DNA of 64,000 bases from the NCBI GenBank assembly GCA_934234035.1, contig CAKQHH010000002.1, positions 62,001 to 126,000 on the forward strand, written 5' to 3'. The position numbers and the translations under genes are program-made. Of this stretch, positions 34,135 to 43,202 are shown in pieces. Position 1 is the first letter of the stretch, and each line of letters opens with the position of its first letter. The DNA comes from an uncultured Clostridia bacterium (GTDB lineage Bacteria; Bacillota; Clostridia; Peptostreptococcales; Anaerovoracaceae). Below the pieces are notes generated by a model. The model saw only the letters and a program-made list of their open reading frames with translations, was not told the origin of the DNA and ran no database searches.

Positions 34135-36930
34135 TTATCTTTCTACCTCTACCATTGTGAAGCATTCCAGCGTATCACCCGGCTTGATGTCGTTGTAGTT
34201 CTCGATTCCGAGACCGCATTCGTAACCGGTTGCCACTTCCTTGGCATCGTCCTTGTATCTCTTCAGAGAGGAGATGGTGCCTTCGTGGATTACGATGCCA
34301 TCCCGAACCAGACGAATCTGTGCATTCCGCTGAATCTTTCCTTCTGTAACATAGGCACCGCCGACAGTTCCCACGTTCGGTACGCGGAAGGTATCACGGA
34401 TTTCGGCCTTACCCAGAATCTCTTCCCGGAATTCCGGATCCAGCATACCCTTCATGGCGTCGGAAATTTCGTCGATGATATCGTAGATGACACGGTATGT
34501 TCTGATTTCAACATCCGCATCCGCAGCCTGGTTGGTTACGGCCGTGGTCGGACGAACGTTAAATCCGATAATGATGGCATTGGATGTCTCCGCCAGCATT
34601 ACGTCGGACTCGGTAACGGTACCAACGCCGGAGTGAACCACGTTGATTCGAACGTCCGGTGTATCCAGTTTCTCCAGAGAGGAGATGATGGCACCAACGG
34701 AACCCTGTACGTCTGCCTTGATGATCAGGTTCAGTTCCTTGGTCTCGCCTTCCTGAATCTGGGAGAAGAGCTTGTCCAGTGTCATGCTGGCATTCTTTGC
34801 CAAAACGTCCTCTCTCATCTTCTCGGCACGGCTGTTTGCAATTTCTCTGGCAACCTTGTCGTCCTTTACGGCGTTGAAAGCATCGCCGGCCATCGGTACA
34901 TCCGACAGACCCAGGATTTCCACTGCCGTTGCCGGACCGGCCTTGCGGATCTTGTCGCCCTTGAAGTTGGTCATTACACGGATTTTTCCGGAGCATGTTC
35001 CGGCTACCACACTCTGACCGGTCTTCAGAGTACCGTTCATTACCAGCAGTGTGGCAATCGGGCCTCTTGCCTTGTCCAGTCTGGCCTCGATTACCGTACC
35101 CAGTGCCAGTCTGTCCGGGTTCGCCTTCAGCTCCAGCATTTCTGCCTCCAGAAGGATCATCTCCAACAGGTCTGTAATGCCTTCGCCCTTCTTTGCGGAT
35201 ACCGGTACGCTGATTACGTCTCCGCCCCAGTCTTCCACCAGGATGCCGTTGTCGGCCAAGTCCTTCTTTACCTTGTCCGGATTTGCGCCCGGCTTATCCA
35301 TCTTGTTGATGGCAACGATAATCGGAACGTTTGCCGCCTTCGCGTGGCTGATGGACTCGATGGTCTGCGGCTTAACACTGTCATCCGCTGCTACAACCAG
35401 TACGGCGATATCCGTAATCTGTGCACCGCGGGCACGCATGGTGGTAAATGCTTCGTGTCCCGGAGTATCCAGGAATACGATCTTCTTGCCGTTGATGGTA
35501 ACTTCGGAAGCACCGATATGCTGCGTAATTCCGCCGGATTCTCCTGCGGTAACGTTGGTGTTTCGAATCGCATCCAGCAGGGAAGTTTTACCGTGGTCAA
35601 CGTGACCCATTACGGTGATGATCGGTGCTCTCGGCTTCAGTTCGCTTTCCGCATCTTCGTGAAGATCCAGGCCTTCTTCCGGCTCTTCTTCCACTTCTTC
35701 GGTAACCACGACGCTGATACCCAGATCCTCTGCCAGCATCTCTACCACGTCCTTATCGATGGTCTGGTTCAAAGTCGCCATGATACCCATCTTCATCAGG
35801 GACATGATAATAGATGTCGGAGAGATTTCTGCCTGCTCTGCCAGACCCGCAACGGTAATCGGAACGGTTACCGCAATGGTGCCTTCCGGCAGAAGCTCTT
35901 CAATATCCACTTCCGGCTCCACGTTCTTCGGTGCCTTCTTCTTCTTATGTCTGGTCTGCTTTTCCAGAGAATTCTCGTCGAAGTAACGAGCATTCTTTCC
36001 GCCGCCGTTTCCTTCATGACGACCGTGCTTGTTGTGACGATCGCCTCTGCTGCGGTCTTCATTCTTGTCCTTATTGTGGTCAAAGAACTTCTTGCTCTTT
36101 CCCTTGCCGCCCTTGCCGGTTTCTACCGCTGCCATTTCCGGTGCGGATGCACCGCTGCTGCGGCGCTGGGAATGATCGTTCCGGCCTTCATTGTTGTTCC
36201 GGCGATTTCCGCCGTCCTTGCGGCCCTGACCGTCTTTGCCCCTGCGGTCATTGCGGTCGTTTCTGTCGTTTCTCTTCTTTCTGCCGTCGGAAGATTTACC
36301 GGATTCCTTCGCTTCCGGCTGCGGTGCTTTGGATGCATCGAAAATCTTCTTGAAGCGCATCGGCTTGTTCGGAGCGTTGGTATACTCTTCTTTCTTTTCC
36401 TCTGCCTTCTTCGCCGGCTTCTTCTCTTCCGCCTTGTGATCCGCTGCCTTCTTTTCCGCAGGCTTGTCGGAAGTCTTCTTCGCCGGCTTCTTCTCGGTCT
36501 TCTTCGCCGCCTTCTTTTCAGCGGCTTCTTTTTCTTTTGCGGCCTTCTGCTCTGCTCTTGCCGCCGCTTCTTCGCTTTCAACCTCGGCTGCGGTCTTTAC
36601 GATTTTCAGTCCAACCCGCTTCTTCGGCTCTTCCTTCGGCGCTTCCGCCTTTACAGGTGCCGCTTTCGGAGCTTCTTCCTTCTCCTTCTTTGCCATCGGT
36701 GCCGGTTTGCTGATGATCGGAGTTGCCTTAATCTTCGGTTTCTTGGACTGGGCTTCCGGACGATCGTTTCCTTTCAGCATATTGATGGTGCTGATAATTC
36801 TACCCGCATCCCGATCCTCCATGCTGTCTCCCTCGCCGGTCACCTTAATGCCCAACTTGTCGGAATTTCGTTTCAGTTCCTGATACGAAATATCCAGTTC
36901 GGTCATGATATCAGATACCTTCTTCGCCAT
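34135..36930 (-). CDS. infB: Translation initiation factor IF-2
   Basis: GTPase that places fMet-tRNA on the 30S subunit. The 931-residue protein starts with an IF2_N-like helix domain ([20 protein letters not shown]). A very long Lys/Ala/Glu linker follows (about 55-340), rich in AEKK repeats and then Asn/Arg/Gly runs. The second IF2_N domain is near 350-400. The GTPase domain has GHVDHGKT (G1), [17 protein letters not shown] (G3) and NKMDKPGA (G4), followed by the two beta barrels and the fMet-binding C2 domain. ATG 36930 follows GGAGGTAGTGA inside the end of rnpM. Confidence 0.97.
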   Translation of the reverse strand: MAKKVSDIMTELDISYQELKRNSDKLGIKVTGEGDSMEDRDAGRIISTINMLKGNDRPEAQSKKPKIKATPIISKPAPMAKKEKEEAPKAAPVKAEAPKEEPKKRVGLKIVKTAAEVESEEAAARAEQKAAKEKEAAEKKAAKKTEKKPAKKTSDKPAEKKAADHKAEEKKPAKKAEEKKEEYTNAPNKPMRFKKIFDASKAPQPEAKESGKSSDGRKKRNDRNDRNDRRGKDGQGRKDGGNRRNNNEGRNDHSQRRSSGASAPEMAAVETGKGGKGKSKKFFDHNKDKNEDRSRGDRHNKHGRHEGNGGGKNARYFDENSLEKQTRHKKKKAPKNVEPEVDIEELLPEGTIAVTVPITVAGLAEQAEISPTSIIMSLMKMGIMATLNQTIDKDVVEMLAEDLGISVVVTEEVEEEPEEGLDLHEDAESELKPRAPIITVMGHVDHGKTSLLDAIRNTNVTAGESGGITQHIGASEVTINGKKIVFLDTPGHEAFTTMRARGAQITDIAVLVVAADDSVKPQTIESISHAKAANVPIIVAINKMDKPGANPDKVKKDLADNGILVEDWGGDVISVPVSAKKGEGITDLLEMILLEAEMLELKANPDRLALGTVIEARLDKARGPIATLLVMNGTLKTGQSVVAGTCSGKIRVMTNFKGDKIRKAGPATAVEILGLSDVPMAGDAFNAVKDDKVAREIANSRAEKMREDVLAKNASMTLDKLFSQIQEGETKELNLIIKADVQGSVGAIISSLEKLDTPDVRINVVHSGVGTVTESDVMLAETSNAIIIGFNVRPTTAVTNQAADADVEIRTYRVIYDIIDEISDAMKGMLDPEFREEILGKAEIRDTFRVPNVGTVGGAYVTEGKIQRNAQIRLVRDGIVIHEGTISSLKRYKDDAKEVATGYECGLGIENYNDIKPGDTLECFTMVEVER

Positions 36931-37207
36931 TCACTACCTCCTTTACAAATGCACTGGCTTCGTCAAAAGCCGCATCTGTTATTTCCATTTTGATTTCTCT
37001 CTTATAATTTCGCTGAAATGCTCTGCTTTTTCTTGCTTTCTCGATGCATTCCGGATTCTTGCAGAGATACACGCCTCTTCCCGGGCTCTTCCCGTCTCGA
37101 TCCACATGAATGGCTTCATCGTGGAACGTCAGCCGAATCAGCTGATTCTGAGGAAAGGATTCCCTGCACCCGATGCATCTTCGCATTGGTGTTCTTCGGT
37201 CTTTCAT
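36911..37207 (-). CDS. rnpM: YlxR family RNA-binding protein (RnpM)
   Basis: A 98-residue YlxR-fold protein; family members were recently described as RNase P modulators. Signature residues: RRCIGCRESFPQNQLIRL (two cysteines), GRGVYLCKNPECIEKARK (three cysteines counting the second motif). The C-terminal part (RNYKREIKMEITDAAF) extends beyond the core. ATG 37207 follows GAGGCGCGGT. It overlaps infB by 20 bases, in the standard nusA-ylxR-infB order. The usual small L7Ae-type gene (ylxQ) between ylxR and infB is absent. Confidence 0.92.
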   Translation of the reverse strand: MKDRRTPMRRCIGCRESFPQNQLIRLTFHDEAIHVDRDGKSPGRGVYLCKNPECIEKARKSRAFQRNYKREIKMEITDAAFDEASAFVKEVVNGEEGI

Positions 37208-37216
37208 ACCGCGCCT

Positions 37217-38386
37217 CTACTCTTCCGAAGCGGTCTCTTCTGCTTCCGGTACTTCTGCCTCCACAGCTGCATCTTCTGTCATTTCATTTTCTTCTTCAAA
37301 AGCATTCGGTTCTTCATCTTCATCGGTGTAGTCATCAAAATCAAAACCGCTTTCTTCCAGCTGTGCCTTGCTCTTGATATCGATCTTCCATCCGCTGACT
37401 CTGGCTGCCAGACGAACGTTCTGTCCTTCTCTTCCGATGGCCAGGGAAAGCTGCTGTTCCGGAACCACAGCGATGGCGCTCTTTTCTTTTTCATCGGCAT
37501 ATACCGCTTCCACGACTGCCGGACGCAGAACGTTGCTAATCAGCACCGTTGGATTTTCATCCCATACGATGATGTCGATTTTCTCATCGTTCAGCTCGTC
37601 CACGATAGACTGAACACGGGAACCCCTGTTTCCGACGCAGGCACCTACCGGATCCACGTTCTCATCGTTGGAATATACCGCAATCTTCGTACGGGAACCG
37701 GCCTCACGGGCGATTCCTTTGATTTCTACCGTGCCGTCGGCAATCTCCGGAATTTCCAGTTCGAACAGCTTCCGAACCAGTCCCGGATGGGAACGGGAAA
37801 TGAAGATCTGAGTTCCCTTCGGCTTCTTCTGTACGTCCATTACGTATACTTTGATGTACTGACCCGGGCGCAGTTCCTCTCCGCGAACCTGCTCGGATTT
37901 GGACAGAGAGCATTCTACGTTTCCGATGGATACGTAGACTCTACCTTCATTCACTCTCTCCACTCTTGCGGTCACCAGTTTTTCCTTCAGTTCGATAAAC
38001 TGATCGTAGGTGTTGTTTCTTTCCGCTTCACGGATGCTCTGAACCACAACCTGCTTTGCGGTCTGTGCGGCAATGCGGCCGAAATCCTTCGGATCGATTC
38101 GGTACTGAATCTCATCGCCGATTTCATAGCGTTCGTCATATGACCGCGCTTCTTCCAAAGATACCTCGGTAGCATCATCCATTACTTCTTCCACAACTTC
38201 CTTGCTGAGAAGAACCATTACCTCTCCGGACTCCCGATCTACTACCACATCCACCTTCTGGTCTTTGCTGTAGTTTCTTTCGTAAGTGGTCTTAACGGCT
38301 TTCTCGATTGCCGCGATAATGTCCTCTTTGGAAATGTTCTTTTCGCGCTCCAACTCATTGAGTGCATCTAGAAATTCCTTGTTCAT
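37217..38386 (-). CDS. nusA: Transcription termination/antitermination protein NusA
   Basis: RNA polymerase elongation factor that promotes pausing and hairpin-dependent termination. The 389-residue protein has the N-terminal RNAP-binding domain (MNKEFLDALNELEREKNISK), an S1 domain near 135-200 (VTARVERVNEGRVYVSIGNVE), and two KH domains (VDPVGACVGNRGSRVQSIV near 233; LAIGREGQNVRLAARVSGW near 300). It ends with an acidic tail rich in Glu (EEENEMTEDAAVEAEVPEAE). ATG 38386 follows GGAGGGTTAA. Confidence 0.97.
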   Translation of the reverse strand: MNKEFLDALNELEREKNISKEDIIAAIEKAVKTTYERNYSKDQKVDVVVDRESGEVMVLLSKEVVEEVMDDATEVSLEEARSYDERYEIGDEIQYRIDPKDFGRIAAQTAKQVVVQSIREAERNNTYDQFIELKEKLVTARVERVNEGRVYVSIGNVECSLSKSEQVRGEELRPGQYIKVYVMDVQKKPKGTQIFISRSHPGLVRKLFELEIPEIADGTVEIKGIAREAGSRTKIAVYSNDENVDPVGACVGNRGSRVQSIVDELNDEKIDIIVWDENPTVLISNVLRPAVVEAVYADEKEKSAIAVVPEQQLSLAIGREGQNVRLAARVSGWKIDIKSKAQLEESGFDFDDYTDEDEEPNAFEEENEMTEDAAVEAEVPEAEETASEE

Positions 38387-38395
38387 TTAACCCTC

Positions 38396-38875
38396 CTAAA
38401 ATATAACTGCAAGGTTGATTTTGGAAATCTTCTTGTGCGGAATCTCCAATCTCTCCCCATCTAAATCCAACTGAATTACATCTTCTTCCGTGCGTCCCAC
38501 CAGTTCGGCCTCAAAGCTCTTCTGACCGTTCAGCGGTTCGTACAGCTTGACTTCTACAATTCTTCCGGCGAAACGATCGAAGTCCTTATCGTGAATCAGC
38601 TCCCGATCCATTCCCGGTGAGGACACCTCGATGGTGTACTGACGGGCAATCAGATCCAGTTCATCCAGTTTCTCGCTCAGATACCGATTCACCTCTTCAC
38701 ATTCTTCAATGTTTACAAATTCCTGCTCACTATCTGCCGGCTTGTCCAGATATACCCGAAGTTTCCATTCCGGTCCCTCCTTGCGGTACTCCACATTGTA
38801 AATTTCCAAATCTTTGCCGCAAACATGCTCTTCTGCAAGTTCTCTTACACGGCTGACTACATCTTCTTTTGCCAT
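38396..38875 (-). CDS. rimP: Ribosome maturation factor RimP
   Basis: Needed for 30S subunit assembly. From ATG 38875 the protein has 159 residues, with RimP_N (VRELAEEHVCGKDLEIYNVEYRKEG, broken here as EIYNVEYRKEGPEWKLRVYL) and the motif DELDLIARQYTIEVSSPGMD (signature EVSSPGMDR). The RimP_C SH3-like end reads VELVGRTEED-type sequence. GGAGGG lies too close to the ATG at 38878, so 38875 is preferred. First gene of the long translation operon. Confidence 0.95.
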   Translation of the reverse strand: MAKEDVVSRVRELAEEHVCGKDLEIYNVEYRKEGPEWKLRVYLDKPADSEQEFVNIEECEEVNRYLSEKLDELDLIARQYTIEVSSPGMDRELIHDKDFDRFAGRIVEVKLYEPLNGQKSFEAELVGRTEEDVIQLDLDGERLEIPHKKISKINLAVIF

Positions 38876-38905
38876 CATCCCTCCGGAATAATCCACATAC
38901 AAACG

Positions 38906-38930
38906 AAAGAGTGGGCTTTGCCCACTCTTT
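38906..38930 (-). terminator. Hairpin in the rimP-nusA leader
   Basis: AAAGAGTGGGC pairs perfectly with GCCCACTCTTT around a 3-base loop, followed on the minus strand by a poor U tract (CGTTTG). It lies between the promoter and the rimP ribosome site, about 15-20 bases after the predicted start. The layout suits attenuation by a NusA-dependent terminator; it could also end transcripts from the regulator gene upstream. Confidence 0.7.
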
Positions 38931-38951
38931 CAAGTTCCAACGTATACAACT

Positions 38952-38980
38952 ATAATAGCACGAATTCCTTTGATATGCAA
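38952..38980 (-). promoter_or_regulatory. Promoter of the rimP-nusA-infB operon
   Basis: Minus-strand TTGCAT (38975-38980), 17-base spacer, TATTAT (38952-38957). Transcription should begin near 38945. Confidence 0.7.
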
Positions 38981-39007
38981 GGATTTTTCTTGATATTCCG
39001 GGAATTC

Positions 39008-40045
39008 TTAGATTTTGTAACGTGCCATGGAAGCCGCCAAGTGCTTCATCATGGTTTTCGTTGCCGCTTCCACATTGCCGCTGATAATCGCACCATACAA
39101 TTTCTGATGCTCCTCCACAACGGCCTGCAGCTGTTCCGCGTCCACCATACCGGTTCCGCTGACCCTCTTAAGGAAATTCCGGATTGTGGTCAGCATGGAC
39201 AGGATAATCGGATTGCCGGAGCATTCCGCAATGCAGGTATGGAATTCAATATCCGCATCCAGGGTTTCCTGCAGCGCATGCTGCAGATTATCCGAATCCT
39301 TGCTTTCCTGAAAGGTTTTCTGCATCCGGTAATAGATGTCCGTCAATTTATCCAGCTTGTTCTTGTCCTCACACTGAGCCGCCAGCTGAACCGCCCGGAG
39401 TTCCAGCGCGCCACGAACCTGGAGGATACTCTTTACCTGAGCGCCGTCCAGAAACAGGGACCAGGACAGCGGTACCGAGAAGAAATTGGTTTCCCGGCTT
39501 GTAATATACGTGCCCTGTCCCAGACGGATGTCAATCATCCCCAGGACGTCCAGCACCTTTAAGGCCTCCCGGACAGCGGATCGGCCGACATTTAATTTTT
39601 TTGCCAGCTCCCGGTCCGACTCAATCTGATCTCCCCTCTTTAGACGGCCTTCCAGAATTTCATCGGCGAAATACATGGTCAGCCGATTCACCAACTGACT
39701 GATATTTCCCTTTTTTTCACTCTTATAGAACAAATCATCATCTGCCTGATGAGAATTCAAACAGGTTTCCAGATTCTGAAGAAATTCCTGCGGTTCCAGG
39801 GAGAACATCATGCTGTCCAGCTGCAAACGGCCGGAGACAGCACTGATTACCTCATTGAGGCGATCGCCCCCTTTGGACTCCAGGTTGGATAGAGTCGCCA
39901 CGCTCATGGCCGTCTTTCCATTCTCTTTCATCAGAAAATATTCCAAAAATTCCTTTTGTGTCATTTTCAGCGTCCGGCGAACCTGTCGGATATTATCCTT
40001 CTTGTAGACAGAGTTGTATTTGCCCTCTACCATCATGTACCTCAT
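39008..40045 (-). CDS. Fused XRE-GntR-FCD transcription regulator of the ureide locus
   Basis: Last gene of the main all operon, 27 bases after allC, 345 residues. Residues ~15-75 look like an XRE (Cro/CI) helix-turn-helix (NIRQVRRTLKMTQKEFLEYF, SVATLSNLESKGGDRLNEV). Residues ~112-185 form a GntR winged helix (RELAKKLNVGRSAVREALKVL, RLGQGTYITSR). Residues ~200-340 form an FCD ligand domain (LQVRGALELRAVQLA, DIEFHTCIAECSGNPI, EEHQKLYGAIISGN). The pattern is that of FadR/LldR relatives with an extra N-terminal domain. GntR/FCD proteins prefer TGGT-N-ACCA-like sites, which occur before the ureide units. ATG 40045 or the Met pair at 40033-40036 could be the start. Confidence 0.85.
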   Translation of the reverse strand: MRYMMVEGKYNSVYKKDNIRQVRRTLKMTQKEFLEYFLMKENGKTAMSVATLSNLESKGGDRLNEVISAVSGRLQLDSMMFSLEPQEFLQNLETCLNSHQADDDLFYKSEKKGNISQLVNRLTMYFADEILEGRLKRGDQIESDRELAKKLNVGRSAVREALKVLDVLGMIDIRLGQGTYITSRETNFFSVPLSWSLFLDGAQVKSILQVRGALELRAVQLAAQCEDKNKLDKLTDIYYRMQKTFQESKDSDNLQHALQETLDADIEFHTCIAECSGNPIILSMLTTIRNFLKRVSGTGMVDAEQLQAVVEEHQKLYGAIISGNVEAATKTMMKHLAASMARYKI

Positions 40046-40072
40046 TTTTCCACTAGCTCTTTAACTTCGCGA

Positions 40073-41314
40073 TTACTCGTTCAGAAGTTTTTCAACCAGG
40101 TCGGTCATCAGTACAGAGGCTTTAGCCAGGTCACTGTATTTACTGAATTCAACCGGTGCATGGCTTCGACCGTCCTTGCTGGAAACGAACAGCATAACTG
40201 TTGGAAGCTGCTGACCGATTTCCAGAGAGTCGTGTCCCGCACCACTCGGAAGACGCATGTAGGAGTATCCTCTCTCCTTGCAGGAATCTTCCAGTGTGTC
40301 CAGCATGCCTGCATCCAGAGCAACCGGTTCGATGACCAGCTTCGTGTCAATTTCAAAGCTTCCGCCCATGATCTTGCATTCACGCTCCAATGCAGCTCGA
40401 ATTCTTCTGGCGATATCATTAATATTATCGTTATTCATGGACCGAATGTCAACCGTGAACTCTACTTTCTCCGCAACGATATTCATGCCGCCCGGTGTTA
40501 CGTTCATGAAACCAACGGTAGCAACGGTACCGTCTGCCTTCTCCCGTGCCCAGTCTGCAATCTTGCAGATTACCTTCGATGCGGTATCTACGGCATCCAT
40601 TCTCATATCCATTGGAGTGGTTCCCGCATGGTCAGCTCTTCCGTGTACCGTAACCATGTATCTCTGGATACCGACGATACCGGTTACCAGACCGATTTCC
40701 AGTTCTTTCTGATCCAGTACCGGCCCCTGCTCGATGTGCGCTTCTACAAAATGACCGATGGAACCCTCTTTCCAAGCGGCATCACCCACCTTCGCCGGAT
40801 CCAACCCGTATTCCTTCATCGCTTCCGCAATGGAAATTCCGCTTGCATCTTTGAACTGCTCGGTATATGCCTCATCACGGTGACCCAGCATCGCACCGGA
40901 ACCGAAATATCCGGTACCGAAACGCATACCTTCTTCATCGTTGAAGCCAACTACGACCAGATCTCTCTTGTGTTCCATTCCGCTCTCTGCAATCTGACGA
41001 GCCATCTCGATGGAGCAAACCACGCCGCCAATGCCGTCGTAGTTACCACCGTGGATAACCGAATCGTAGTGAGAACCGGACATTACGCACGGAGCTTCCG
41101 GATCCGTACCTCTCAGGATACCGAATACGTTTCCGGCTTCATCCTCGTGCACTTCCAGACCGATTTCTTCCATGGTTTCTCTCAGATAATTCACAGCATC
41201 TCTCGCTTCCTTGGTGAAAGGAAGTCTGGTGCAGCCTTCTCCCGGGGTAGCGGTGAACTTCTTTAAATACTCCAGATCCTGAGCAATTCTTCCTGTGATT
41301 TTTTCGATTTCCAT
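40073..41314 (-). CDS. allC: Allantoate amidohydrolase (M20 family amidase/carbamoylase)
   Basis: Hydrolyses allantoate to (S)-ureidoglycine, CO2 and ammonia. The 413-residue protein has the metal-binding motifs SGSHYDSVIHGGNYDG, GFNDEEGMRFG, AHIEQGPVLDQ and LPSGAGHDS, plus the dimerisation lid HGRADHAGTTPMDMR. The family also holds N-carbamoyl amino-acid hydrolases and ureidoglycolate hydrolases. AllC is chosen because AllE, AllD and two allantoinases surround it. ATG 41314 follows GGACG. The gene follows the small membrane protein by 11 bases. Confidence 0.88.
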   Translation of the reverse strand: MEIEKITGRIAQDLEYLKKFTATPGEGCTRLPFTKEARDAVNYLRETMEEIGLEVHEDEAGNVFGILRGTDPEAPCVMSGSHYDSVIHGGNYDGIGGVVCSIEMARQIAESGMEHKRDLVVVGFNDEEGMRFGTGYFGSGAMLGHRDEAYTEQFKDASGISIAEAMKEYGLDPAKVGDAAWKEGSIGHFVEAHIEQGPVLDQKELEIGLVTGIVGIQRYMVTVHGRADHAGTTPMDMRMDAVDTASKVICKIADWAREKADGTVATVGFMNVTPGGMNIVAEKVEFTVDIRSMNNDNINDIARRIRAALERECKIMGGSFEIDTKLVIEPVALDAGMLDTLEDSCKERGYSYMRLPSGAGHDSLEIGQQLPTVMLFVSSKDGRSHAPVEFSKYSDLAKASVLMTDLVEKLLNE

Positions 41315-41325
41315 CTTACGTCCTC

Positions 41326-41523
41326 CTAGTTTTTTCTATCAATAATAAAGACCTTAATCGGTGAGATCAGCATCGCTACGACAACCGCAATGAATCCCCC
41401 TATCGCCAATCCGTTCATTCCATGGTTTACCCCCAGAAGAATCAGGGCAAAACCAATCATGGTTATGATAAATGCAATGGTCAGTGCCCCTGCATTTGTC
41501 GTCCAGAAACTTTTCTTTTCCAT
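41326..41523 (-). CDS. Small two-helix membrane protein beside the lactate-type permease
   Basis: A 65-residue protein with two hydrophobic helices (ALTIAFIITMIGFALILLG and GLAIGGFIAVVVAMLISPI) and charged ends (MEKKSFW, IDRKN). ATG 41523 follows GAAAGGGAGAT. It starts 17 bases after the permease stop and ends 11 bases before allC, so it belongs to the operon. I do not recognise the family. It could be an accessory subunit of the permease, but that is inference. Confidence 0.7.
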   Translation of the reverse strand: MEKKSFWTTNAGALTIAFIITMIGFALILLGVNHGMNGLAIGGFIAVVVAMLISPIKVFIIDRKN

Positions 41524-41540
41524 TATATTTATCTCCCTTT

Positions 41541-43151
41541 CTACAGGCCGAATACCAAGAACAGGAACAGTCCGATTGCAATCGTTGCCGGGATGGTGAA
41601 TGTCAGCATGATTTTCAGCACTTCACCTTCCTTGCCCAGACATCCTGCAGTGGTGGTTCCCAGAATAATCTTGCTCGGGCTCACCGCAGCACCAATTGCA
41701 CCGCCTGCGGTCTGTGCTCCCAGTACCGCCGGTGCGTTCACACCCAGCAGAGAAGATGTAGTCATCTGGAAGTCTCCGAACAGAATGTTGGAACTCATGT
41801 TGCTGCCGGTCATAAATGTTCCCAGCAGTCCGATGAACGGCGCGAGAATCAGGTATTTATTGCCCAGTACGCCGGCAATTCCCTGAGACAGAACGACGGT
41901 CTGTCCGGTTCCGGACATAATCTTGGACATGATTACCAGTCCGATTACTGCCATTCCGGATGGCATGGTCATGGTGATGGAGCGGCCGAAAATCGCCTTG
42001 GTTCCGCCGGCCTGAATCCAGCCGTGCTTCTTGTAGTATACCAATCCGATTACTGCGGACAGGAACAGGAACATGCTGGCATGGGTAAACGGAACGATTG
42101 GAGAAAACGCATCGGATGCCGCATTGACGAAGCCGTATCCGGTGGATGTTTCCGGAACGGAAATGCTCAGCTGAACCTTGCTCAAGAATGCATTGATTGG
42201 TGCAACCGTCAGCACGATGATGGTCATCAGGGACAGAAGTACGTACGGTACGAATGCCTGTACCAGTGTCATATCCTTCGGTGCATCCAAGGTCTCTCCG
42301 GTGCTCTCGGTACGAACCATAATCTTGGAATCTTCGATTCTCCACGCATCCCGGTACATCTTCATTCTTCCCATCAGCATGAGAACGACCAGACAAATAA
42401 CAGCCGGAACGAAGTTGCTCAGGGTGGTGTTCACCTGGCTCAGCACCAACTCACCGCCGCCACCGATAACGGTCATTACCAGCACGGCCGGAAGCCCCTT
42501 CTTTACAGCCTGTCCTTTTCCGTACAGCCAGCAGATGATGATTCCGGTCACGAAATCCCATACCAGAAGGAATACCGCTGCCCAGAACGCCGCTCTGTAA
42601 TACTCCGGACTGCCTGCCTGAATACCGGCGGATACCGCCAGGGAGTCCCACGCGGCACCCAAGGTACCGAAGGTATTTCCCCATGCCTGACCCAGCAGCG
42701 GAATAACGATGGCGTACATCGGCGCCACGCCGATTCCGATCAGAAGCGGTGCGCCTACTGCAACCGGTACACCGAATCCGGTGATGCCCTGCAGGAAACT
42801 CTCGAAAATCCAGCCCATCGCCAGCACCAGCAGCAGTTCATTCGGCAGCAGCTTACTCATGCCTTCTTTGATGACAATGAACGCTTTCGCCTCATCGCCC
42901 ACCTGGTACATGAGAATTGCCGTCCAAATAATCAAGAGAATGACCAAGGCACTCCAAATGCCCTTGGCACTCTCCACCGCGATGGTGGTAATGTCCGCCT
43001 TATACACCAGCAGACCGGAAAAAATCGTAATAAGCAAGCCAACCGGGGCTGCCTCGGTGGCGCCCCAGTGAAACTTGATCATTAATACGATTAATACGAT
43101 AATCGGCAGAAACGCCATTATCCATGTTAAGAAATTTACAGGTATATTCAT
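41541..43151 (-). CDS. Lactate permease family (LctP/GlcA) transporter
   Basis: A 536-residue membrane protein with about 13 helices. LctP signatures: MGWIFESFLQGITGFGVPVA near residue 112, GQAWGNTFGTLGAAWDSL, the C-terminal FIGLLGTFMTGSNMSSNILFG and AQTAGGAIGAAVSPSKI. Known relatives move lactate, glycolate or glyoxylate with protons. Placed between carbamate kinase and allC, its cargo is likely a ureide-pathway acid. Oxamate, the end product and a lactate/pyruvate analogue, is the best guess. GAGGAG precedes ATG 43151. Confidence 0.88.
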   Translation of the reverse strand: MNIPVNFLTWIMAFLPIIVLIVLMIKFHWGATEAAPVGLLITIFSGLLVYKADITTIAVESAKGIWSALVILLIIWTAILMYQVGDEAKAFIVIKEGMSKLLPNELLLVLAMGWIFESFLQGITGFGVPVAVGAPLLIGIGVAPMYAIVIPLLGQAWGNTFGTLGAAWDSLAVSAGIQAGSPEYYRAAFWAAVFLLVWDFVTGIIICWLYGKGQAVKKGLPAVLVMTVIGGGGELVLSQVNTTLSNFVPAVICLVVLMLMGRMKMYRDAWRIEDSKIMVRTESTGETLDAPKDMTLVQAFVPYVLLSLMTIIVLTVAPINAFLSKVQLSISVPETSTGYGFVNAASDAFSPIVPFTHASMFLFLSAVIGLVYYKKHGWIQAGGTKAIFGRSITMTMPSGMAVIGLVIMSKIMSGTGQTVVLSQGIAGVLGNKYLILAPFIGLLGTFMTGSNMSSNILFGDFQMTTSSLLGVNAPAVLGAQTAGGAIGAAVSPSKIILGTTTAGCLGKEGEVLKIMLTFTIPATIAIGLFLFLVFGL

Positions 43152-43202
43152 ATTGAAAGTACTCCTCTTTTTCTCAAATCTCGTATTGCGGTAAAAGCAG
43201 AA

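Noticed and set aside
36911..36960. Missing ylxQ gene between rnpM and infB as a sign of misassembly
   Set aside because: rnpM and infB overlap cleanly with good ribosome sites, and ylxQ is absent from this position in various Bacillota, so a natural arrangement is more likely.
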